Shown: positions 57,858 through 64,000 of the stretch, piece after piece | Layout of the letters: each line of letters opens with the position of its first letter | How positions within the stretch are numbered: position 1 is the stretch's first letter | Source of the DNA: Inediibacterium massiliense | GTDB lineage: Bacteria > Bacillota > Clostridia > Peptostreptococcales > Thermotaleaceae | NCBI RefSeq assembly: GCF_001282725.1 | Contig: NZ_LN876587.1 | Span: 1,297,695 to 1,361,694 of the forward strand | Direction of reading: 5' to 3' | Length of the DNA stretch: 64,000 nt | Notes under the pieces: model-generated | The model's input: only the letters and a program-made list of their open reading frames with translations | What the model was told of the DNA's origin: nothing | The model's database searches: none | Program-made: the position numbers and the translations under genes

Positions 57858-58301
57858 CTAATTGTTACTAAAATTTTTAAAAGTAACCAATTGATCTACA
57901 AAATTTGCTTCTTCCTTTTTTTGTTCTTCATGAAAGGTTTCTTTTGCTTTTTCTTTTAATTTTTCAAATGTCTTTTTTTCTTTAGAAGCTTGTATTAATT
58001 CATTTCTACATGTTATGATTTCATGATTGCATTTTTCTATTTTCTCTACTTGAGTGTCTATGTTTTTTTTCAAACTAACTAAATAAGTATGATAATTTTT
58101 CAAATGTCCTACATTTACACCTGCCTCCATTTTAGAAGCAATATGAATATGACAATTTGTTTGATAGTTTTCTAAATTCGTTAAGTGCATTTTCTCTTTT
58201 TTAAGTTTAGACTGAGCTTGATTGAGTTTCCCTTTTTTTGCATCCTCATATTTTTGCTTTACTTCTAGTAAATTTTCATACTTAAATTTAAAACCCTGCA
58301 A
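57858..58301 (-). CDS. fliJ: flagellar export chaperone FliJ
   Basis: A 147-residue, almost wholly coiled-coil protein that connects the FliI ATPase to FlhA. It begins FKFKYENLLEVKQKYEDAKKG, the FliJ pattern. The open frame includes a GTG at 58310, but that codon lies within the AAGGAG site. The TTG at 58301, eight bases after AAGGAG, gives the family N-terminus. It follows fliI by 12 bases. Confidence 0.9.
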   Translation of the reverse strand: MQGFKFKYENLLEVKQKYEDAKKGKLNQAQSKLKKEKMHLTNLENYQTNCHIHIASKMEAGVNVGHLKNYHTYLVSLKKNIDTQVEKIEKCNHEIITCRNELIQASKEKKTFEKLKEKAKETFHEEQKKEEANFVDQLVTFKNFSNN

Positions 58302-58313
58302 CCAAATCACTCC

Positions 58314-59633
58314 TTACTTTAGAAGATTTTTCATTTGTAAAAGAGCTTCTTCATAATCTATTTTTTCATGAATTCCTTGCTTTAAATAATCATTAAGTGG
58401 ATCAATCATTTCTATAGCATGGTCAATTTTAGAGTTGCTCCCTTTTACATATGCACCTATATTAATTAAATCCTCTGCCTCTTTATAAACAGCTAATGTA
58501 TTCTTAAATTCATCCGAAAGTTTTCTATGTTCTTTATCTACAATATTAGGCATTACCCTACTTACACTTGCCAAAAGATCTATAGCTGGATAATGATTTT
58601 TATTGGCTAATTTTCTAGACAATACAATATGTCCATCTAATATCCCTCTAGCTGTATCTGTGATTGGTTCTGTTAAATCATCTCCATCTACTAAAACAGT
58701 ATATAAAGCTGTAATAGATCCTTTGTCAGAATTCCCTGATCTTTCTAAAAGCTTAGGTAGTGCTGCAAATACAGAAGGGGTATATCCTTTTGTTACAGGA
58801 GGCTCTCCTACCGCTAATCCCACTTCTCTTTGTGCCATTGAAAAACGAGTCAAAGAGTCCATTAAAAGCATTACATTTTTGCCTGTATCTCTAAAATATT
58901 CAGCAATTGAAGTAGCAAGTAAAGCTCCTTTCATTCTTACTAATGCAGGCTGATCTGATGTTGCAATAACTAACACAGATCTTTTTAGCCCTTCCTCTTG
59001 TAGATCATTTTCAATAAACTCTCTTACTTCTCTTCCTCTTTCTCCAATAAGTGCAATCACATTTACATCTGCCTGTGTATTTCTTGCGATCATCCCCATC
59101 AAAGTACTTTTTCCTACTCCACTACCAGCAAAAATTCCTATTCTTTGCCCCTCTCCACAAGTTAAAAGTCCATCTATTGCTCTGACTCCTAATGATAAAA
59201 CCTTCTCTATCTTTCTTCTTTGTAGCGGATTGGGAGGTTGATTGTTAACTGGATATTTCTTTGTGCTATTGATTCTTCCTTGATCATCTATTGGATTTCC
59301 TAAACCATCTAAAATACGTCCTAAAAGATCCTCTCCTACATTAACTGTCAATGTATCCCCTGTTGCTAAAACTTTACTTCCTGGTCCTATTCCATCCATT
59401 TCACTTAATGGCATTAAAAGAACTTTTTCATCTTTAAAGCCTACTACTTCTGCTTGAATAGGAGTATTTTGTTTCAGTGGATAAATATGACATAATTCTC
59501 CTAACTTTACTGCAGGCCCTAATGATTCTATGGTCAGTCCTACAACACGTGAAACCTTTCCACTATATTTGATGAAATTGCCAGTTTCCACAGCGTATCT
59601 GTACTTATTTAGACTCAGCATAGATCTTTTCAC
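58314..59633 (-). CDS. fliI: flagellum-specific ATPase FliI
   Basis: A 439-residue F1-beta-like export ATPase. Walker A is FAGSGVGKSTL, with ALIGERGREVREF, Walker B LLMDSLTRFSMAQREVGLAVGEPP (core LLMDSLTR), and GYTPSVFAALPKLLER. The GTG start overlaps the fliH stop by four bases (GTGA). An ATG four codons later (59621) is an alternative, as neither start has a strong ribosome binding site. Confidence 0.96.
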   Translation of the reverse strand: MKRSMLSLNKYRYAVETGNFIKYSGKVSRVVGLTIESLGPAVKLGELCHIYPLKQNTPIQAEVVGFKDEKVLLMPLSEMDGIGPGSKVLATGDTLTVNVGEDLLGRILDGLGNPIDDQGRINSTKKYPVNNQPPNPLQRRKIEKVLSLGVRAIDGLLTCGEGQRIGIFAGSGVGKSTLMGMIARNTQADVNVIALIGERGREVREFIENDLQEEGLKRSVLVIATSDQPALVRMKGALLATSIAEYFRDTGKNVMLLMDSLTRFSMAQREVGLAVGEPPVTKGYTPSVFAALPKLLERSGNSDKGSITALYTVLVDGDDLTEPITDTARGILDGHIVLSRKLANKNHYPAIDLLASVSRVMPNIVDKEHRKLSDEFKNTLAVYKEAEDLINIGAYVKGSNSKIDHAIEMIDPLNDYLKQGIHEKIDYEEALLQMKNLLK

Positions 59634-60400
59634 TCACTCTCTAACAATTCATAAAATAATGATTTTACTTGTTCAAACTGTGTTTGTATACTGGCATCTA
59701 CACTCCCTGAAATAGTATCAATGATACAGCTACCTTTCGTTAAAGTAGCATCTTGTTTAATGATAATATCATCAATATTTTCTACCAAGCATAATATTTT
59801 CTCTTTCACACTACTTACATATTCATAATCATTAGGACTCACTCTTAAAGTTAGTGTTTCTGTATATGCACATTTATTGAGTCCTGACTTAATAAGTCCT
59901 ATAATCGTTTCATGAGAACTTTCTATTTTATCATTCAGTAGTTTCTCTACAGTTTGAATCACCAAACCAATGACTTCTTTTTCTAAATTTTTTACTAAAT
60001 TTTCTTTTGTTTTTAGCATCTCATTTTTAATTTGCAAAGCTTCGCGGATAAAATTTTGTGATTCTTCTTTGCCTTTTATATACCCATTAGAGTGTCCTTC
60101 TTCACACCCTTTTTTGTATCCATCTTCCTTTGCTTGTTCATATATTTTTTTCGCATCCTCATGTGCATCCTTAATAATCTGTTCTGCCTGTTTTTGAGAC
60201 TCATTTATTTTTTCTTGCACAAGTAGTTCAATCTCTTTCATTTTTTGTTCGTGTATTTTTTCATAATCAATATCTTCGTAAGGATTTTCAAGAGTGATTT
60301 TTTCTTGTTCTTCGTCCTTTGAAACATTTTCTGATACGATTTGTTTTTTCTCGCCTAGGATTACATAAGAGGATTTAAAAATTTTAGACAATGATTTCAT
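59630..60400 (-). CDS. fliH: flagellar assembly protein FliH
   Basis: A 256-residue FliI regulator. It has a long charged coiled-coil region (~45-135) with glycine-spaced repeats (GYKKGCEEGHSNGYIKGKEE, the GxxxG type) and a C-terminal globular domain similar to the ATP synthase delta/E subunit. A GTG four codons upstream overlaps GGAGGAGGAG. The ATG at 60400 is preferred, giving a 17-base overlap with fliG. Confidence 0.92.
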   Translation of the reverse strand: MKSLSKIFKSSYVILGEKKQIVSENVSKDEEQEKITLENPYEDIDYEKIHEQKMKEIELLVQEKINESQKQAEQIIKDAHEDAKKIYEQAKEDGYKKGCEEGHSNGYIKGKEESQNFIREALQIKNEMLKTKENLVKNLEKEVIGLVIQTVEKLLNDKIESSHETIIGLIKSGLNKCAYTETLTLRVSPNDYEYVSSVKEKILCLVENIDDIIIKQDATLTKGSCIIDTISGSVDASIQTQFEQVKSLFYELLESE

Positions 60401-61394
60401 CTCCTCCTCCACGAGATATTATAATTTCTCCAGCTTCTTCAAGCTTTCTAATAGCATTTACAATTTTTTGTTGTGCTTCTTCTACATCTTTTAATCGAAC
60501 TGGTCCCATAAATTCCATATCTTCTTTGATCATCTCTGCCATACGTTTAGACATATTATTAAAGATAATTTCTTGTACTTCCTCAGTAGCACCTTTTAAT
60601 GCAACTGCCAATTCATTATTGTCTACATCACGTATAAATCTTTGAATAGATGTACTATCTAATGTAATAATATCTTCAAATACAAACATTCTCTTTTTAA
60701 TTTCTTCTGCCAACTCAACGTCTTCAATTTCAAGGGATTCCATAATAAATTTCTCTGTTCCTCGATCTACCGCATTTAATAAATCTACAATTGCTTGTAT
60801 TCCTCCAGCAGAAGTATAATCCTGTGTAACCATGGAAGATAATTTGTTTTCTAAAACAGATTCTACTTCTTTAATGATTTCAGGTGTAGTTCTATCCATA
60901 GTTGCAATACGTTTTGCAACTTCTGCTTGTTTGTTTTGAGGAAGAGCTGAAACAATTTGTCCTGCTTGCTGTGGTCCTAAATAAGATAAAATAAGCGCAA
61001 TTGTTTGTGGATGCTCATTTTGAATAAAGTTTAACAATTGACTAGCATCTGCTTTTCTTACAAAGTCAAAAGGTCTTACCTGTAAAGAAGCTGTAAGCTT
61101 ATTTACAATATCAAAAGCCTTTTCTGAACCCAATGCCTTTTCTAAGATCTCTTTTGCATAATTAATTCCGCCCTCAGAAATATATTCTTGTGCCAAACAA
61201 ATTTGATAAAATTCTTCTAAGACCTTTTCTTTTTCTTCAGAAGAGATTCTTCTCATATTTGCAATTTCTAAAGTTAATTCTTCTATTTCCTCTTCTTGAA
61301 GATGTTTAAAAATCTTTGCTGACTTATCAGGTCCTAAAGATATTAATAGTACAGCTGCTTTTTCTTTTCCTGTCAATCCTGTTTTTCTAGACAT
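60384..61394 (-). CDS. fliG: flagellar motor switch protein FliG
   Basis: A 336-residue rotor protein. The N-terminal FliF-binding domain has KAAVLLISLGPDKSAKIFKHL, the middle domain has EHPQTIALILSYLGPQQAGQIV, and the C-terminal torque-generating domain has FVFEDIITLDSTSIQRFIRDV (core FEDIITLD, charged residues facing MotA). GAGGTGTAGGAG lies before the ATG. It is 11 bases after fliF. Confidence 0.97.
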   Translation of the reverse strand: MSRKTGLTGKEKAAVLLISLGPDKSAKIFKHLQEEEIEELTLEIANMRRISSEEKEKVLEEFYQICLAQEYISEGGINYAKEILEKALGSEKAFDIVNKLTASLQVRPFDFVRKADASQLLNFIQNEHPQTIALILSYLGPQQAGQIVSALPQNKQAEVAKRIATMDRTTPEIIKEVESVLENKLSSMVTQDYTSAGGIQAIVDLLNAVDRGTEKFIMESLEIEDVELAEEIKKRMFVFEDIITLDSTSIQRFIRDVDNNELAVALKGATEEVQEIIFNNMSKRMAEMIKEDMEFMGPVRLKDVEEAQQKIVNAIRKLEEAGEIIISRGGGDEIIV

Positions 61395-61405
61395 CTCCTA
61401 CACCT

Positions 61406-62947
61406 CTAATCTTCATTAATCCAATTTTTAAGCAGTTGTGCTGTGGCTTCTGGATTTTTATCAATAAATTTGTCGATTTGTTTTTTATACTCTGATTTCT
61501 CACTAACTTCTATTTCGATTTCGCTTGCCTCTTCCTCTAATGTTGGAATAGGAGTCTCTAATACTTCTTCCATCTCTTGTTTTCTTCTTCTCACTCTATA
61601 TACTGTATATCCTAAAGCCCCTATCAACAATGCACCTAGTAAAGCCATAGCCCATAGTGGAATTGCTTCTAATCCTTTAGGCTCTTGTTCCATATTTGCA
61701 AATTCATCCTCTAGGGTATTGTCAAAATCCTTAGTCATTACTTCTACAACTTTTGTGTCTATGCCTGTTGATGCAGATACAAGATTGACTACTTTTTTAC
61801 GATCTTCATCTGTTAATTCTTGGTTAGGAAGAGCCTTTTTATTTAAAACTATGGCAACTGTAATATCTTTGACTTGCCCCTTGGCTTTTACAAGCTTTTT
61901 ATTCATTTCATTTAATTCATAATTAATAACTTGATTTGATTTTTTATATTTTGAATTGTTATTATCTGTCTCTTCATATTGTACAATATCTTCTGAGTTT
62001 GTATCTGTTCCTGGAACTCCACCTTCTGTTCCATTGACTACTTCTTCCTTTAGATCATTCATACTACGAACAAGTCCATTTGTTTCATCTTTAACAGGTG
62101 GTGCAAACTCTTTTACATCAGTTACTTCACTATCAAAATCAAGCTTTACATTTACCATAACTGCCACATTTTCTGGACCATATATAGTAGATAAAAATTC
62201 TGTTAAGCTATTTTGCATTTTACTTTGTACTTGATGTTGAAGATTTAATTGAGTAGAAGCATCAAAAGCTTCATCTTCGGATTCTTTATTTAAAACTTGT
62301 CCACGATTATCTACAACCGTTACATTTTCTGGGTCTAAATCTTTTACCGCATTAGAAACAATCATTATAATTCCATTAACTTGATCTTTAGATAACTGTA
62401 CTTTTGGCTCTAGCTCTACAAAAACAGATGCCTTTGCCTTTTGATCTTGCATTAAAAAGTTTGTATCCTCTGGTACTGTTAAATTAACCTTTGCATTTTT
62501 TACTCCTTCAATTTCACGTATAACACTTGATAATTCATTTTTTTGAGCAATTAAAAATCTTTTTGCTCTTTCCTCATTAGTCATGGTTAAACTGGTATTA
62601 TCCAGCATTTGTTCATATGAAAAATCTTCTTTTGGAAGACCTGCTACTGCTAAATTTGCTTGTGCTTTATTTTTATCTTCCTTTTGCACTAAAATACTAC
62701 TTCCTGCATCATTTGTTTTCCAAGGAATAGCCATTTCATCAAGTTTTTGTGTGATTTCTCCTCGATCTTTTGGGGTAATATCATTAAATAAAACTACATA
62801 TTCAGGCTTTGAAGTAAAATAAAATAATAATGCCATACTTATAACTACTAATAACCCACTGACAGCAATTTTAATCTTTTGCGCTTTACTCAACTGTTTA
62901 TAAAAGTCATTTAATTGTTCTTTTATTTGTTCTAGTCCATTGCCCAT
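61406..62947 (-). CDS. fliF: flagellar MS-ring protein FliF
   Basis: A 513-residue ring subunit. Two membrane helices flank the periplasmic-side part, at ~24-44 and ~432-452. The YscJ/FliF ring-building motif includes EDTNFLMQDQKAKASVFVEL (core KAKASVFVEL), and the C-terminal cytoplasmic tail (about 60 residues, Glu-rich) binds FliG. A TTG one codon upstream is possible. The ATG at 62947 has GAGGTGG six bases ahead. Confidence 0.97.
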   Translation of the reverse strand: MGNGLEQIKEQLNDFYKQLSKAQKIKIAVSGLLVVISMALLFYFTSKPEYVVLFNDITPKDRGEITQKLDEMAIPWKTNDAGSSILVQKEDKNKAQANLAVAGLPKEDFSYEQMLDNTSLTMTNEERAKRFLIAQKNELSSVIREIEGVKNAKVNLTVPEDTNFLMQDQKAKASVFVELEPKVQLSKDQVNGIIMIVSNAVKDLDPENVTVVDNRGQVLNKESEDEAFDASTQLNLQHQVQSKMQNSLTEFLSTIYGPENVAVMVNVKLDFDSEVTDVKEFAPPVKDETNGLVRSMNDLKEEVVNGTEGGVPGTDTNSEDIVQYEETDNNNSKYKKSNQVINYELNEMNKKLVKAKGQVKDITVAIVLNKKALPNQELTDEDRKKVVNLVSASTGIDTKVVEVMTKDFDNTLEDEFANMEQEPKGLEAIPLWAMALLGALLIGALGYTVYRVRRRKQEMEEVLETPIPTLEEEASEIEIEVSEKSEYKKQIDKFIDKNPEATAQLLKNWINED

Positions 62948-62981
62948 CAATCCACCTCACTCCTTATGGATAAAATCATTT

Positions 62982-63272
62982 TTAAATTTGTAGTCTCATA
63001 ATTTCTTTATAGGCATCTAGAACTTTATTTTTTACTTCTATAGTAAATTGTAAAGCGATTTCAGATTTGTCAGCTGCTATCATAACTTCATGAACATTAT
63101 CAATTTCTCCCATAGCTGCAAGAGTATCCATCTTTTCTGATTCTATTTGATAATCATTAGCTTTATTTAATGCATCCTTCAAAAAACTTGAAAAACTTTC
63201 CGAATCTCCTATTTTTTTCGAGTCATAAGAAGTATCTCTTGCAGCTATATTCATAATACTATTTATATTCAT
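62982..63272 (-). CDS. fliE: flagellar hook-basal body protein FliE
   Basis: A 96-residue MS-ring-rod junction protein. The conserved C-terminal half is present: VHEVMIAADKSEIALQFTIEVKNKVLDAYKEIMRLQI (core VMIAADKSEIALQ and YKEIMRLQ). The frame opens seven codons further to 63293, but GGAGG is spaced eight bases from the ATG at 63272, which is chosen. It follows flgC closely. Confidence 0.95.
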   Translation of the reverse strand: MNINSIMNIAARDTSYDSKKIGDSESFSSFLKDALNKANDYQIESEKMDTLAAMGEIDNVHEVMIAADKSEIALQFTIEVKNKVLDAYKEIMRLQI

Positions 63273-63292
63273 TTTAAAATCCTCCATTTTCA

Positions 63293-63730
63293 CTATCTAC
63301 CAATTTCTAATGCCTTCATAGCCATACTTTTTGTAGCATTCATAGCCGTTACATTTGCCTCATAAGATCTTGTAGCAGAAATCATATTTACCATCTCAGT
63401 AACAATATCTACATTAGGCATTTGTACATATCCTTCATCATCTGCATCTGGATGTCCTGGATTGTAAACTTTTTTAAAGGGACTTTTATCCTCCTTAATA
63501 CCAATTACTTCTACTCCACCTCCTACAGGCTCTCCATTCTTTACTTGGCTTAGCACTTCTGAAAAAGATGGGTTTACTTGCTTAAACACAGGGACTTGTC
63601 TACGATATGGCGTCCCACTACTTGTTCTTGTTGTATTTGCATTTGCTATGTTTTTAGAGATAACATCCATTCTTAATCTTTCTGCTGTCAATCCTGACGC
63701 ATTTATATTAATGGAATGAAACATACCCAT
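63293..63730 (-). CDS. flgC: flagellar basal-body rod protein FlgC
   Basis: A 145-residue proximal rod protein. The rod signature is NASGLTAERLRMDVISKNIANANTT, and the C-terminal helix is VNMISATRSYEANVTAMNATKSMAMKALEIGR (core RSYEANVTAMNATK). GGGAGG overlaps the flgB stop region and precedes the ATG. The order is flgB-flgC-fliE, the usual start of the fla/che operon. Confidence 0.97.
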   Translation of the reverse strand: MGMFHSININASGLTAERLRMDVISKNIANANTTRTSSGTPYRRQVPVFKQVNPSFSEVLSQVKNGEPVGGGVEVIGIKEDKSPFKKVYNPGHPDADDEGYVQMPNVDIVTEMVNMISATRSYEANVTAMNATKSMAMKALEIGR

Positions 63731-63736
63731 AAAAAT

Positions 63737-64000
63737 TTACCTCCCGTCTTTTATTACCATTTTTAATTTTCTAAAATTAGAATTAATTCTTTGCGAAACT
63801 AAATTAAATTGAATTGTATTTTTAGCCAATTCTGCCATTTCTACATCAGCATCTACATTGTTTCCATCTTTTCGATACTTTCCATTTAAATCCTTTATGG
63901 AGATAGGTTCTATATTATCTATATTCTCTTTTCCTATCGAAAAATGTTTCTCATGTGTTCTTGTTCCTTGTATAGATGAAGTAGATAAATTTTCTTTTAA
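63737..64000 (-). CDS. flgB: flagellar basal-body rod protein FlgB (5' part beyond window)
   Basis: The last 87 codons of FlgB. After a polar variable segment the C-terminal signature VDADVEMAELAKNTIQFNLV is followed by SQRINSNFRKLKMVI. The frame is open to the window edge. The stop TAA is contained in the GGGAGGTAA that serves flgC, indicating coupling. The operon promoter, and any codY or sigma factor control, lies outside the window. Confidence 0.92.
   Translation of the reverse strand, partial: LKENLSTSSIQGTRTHEKHFSIGKENIDNIEPISIKDLNGKYRKDGNNVDADVEMAELAKNTIQFNLVSQRINSNFRKLKMVIKDGR

Overview
The window reads as one contiguous stretch of chromosome from a low-GC, endospore-forming, motile member of the Clostridia. 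The signs are strong AT bias, frequent TTG and GTG starts with AGGAGG-type ribosome binding sites, PolC-type DNA polymerase III, the YlmC/YmxH and YlxY sporulation families, and flagellar-chemotaxis genes in Firmicutes order with FliY, CheC and CheD. A selenouridine synthase at the left edge suggests selenium use. Genus-level placement (Alkaliphilus- or Crassaminicella-like Peptostreptococcales) is only a guess. Every convincing gene lies on the minus strand, so transcription runs from high to low coordinates. I see no tRNA, rRNA, CRISPR array, prophage or insertion sequence.

Region 1 (1-31.4 kb, read right to left) is a housekeeping block. It holds rpsB-tsf; pyrH-frr-small ORF; uppS-cdsA-dxr-rseP-ispG-polC; rimP-nusA-ylxR-ylxQ-infB-rbfA-nrnA-truB-ribF; rpsO; pnp; ylxY-mlpA-dut-ylmC; dapG; tepA; ftsK/spoIIIE; and a partial mnmH. 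The order closely follows the homologous Bacillus region, without the spoVF, asd and dapA genes found near dapG there. Units are separated by intrinsic terminators. Two ribosomal protein genes (rpsO, rpsB) have good extended -10 promoters and foldable leaders.

Region 2 (31.7-64 kb) is one tightly packed flagellar-chemotaxis superoperon. From upstream to downstream it runs flgB(partial)-flgC-fliE-fliF-fliG-fliH-fliI-fliJ-ylxF-like-fliK-flgD-TIGR02530-flgE-flbD-motA-motB-fliL-fliM-fliY-cheY-fliO-fliP-fliQ-fliR-flhB-flhA-flhF-flhG-pilZ-cheB-cheA-cheW-cheC-cheD-(115 aa membrane protein)-sigD-fapA-like-(107 aa charged protein)-swrB-like. No gap exceeds about 75 bases, so the rod/MS-ring, C-ring, export gate, stator, hook, chemotaxis kinase and adaptation genes and the flagellar sigma factor are probably co-transcribed.

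The least explained material is intergenic. A 190-bp palindromic element with perfect short terminal inverted repeats occurs twice (6151-6340 and 31505-31693, about 89% identical by eye). Some differences between its copies preserve base pairing. A second family of about 93 bp occurs upstream of pnp and upstream of rimP. I find no clear undescribed multi-gene system here. These repeats and a few small conserved-looking ORFs are the best leads.
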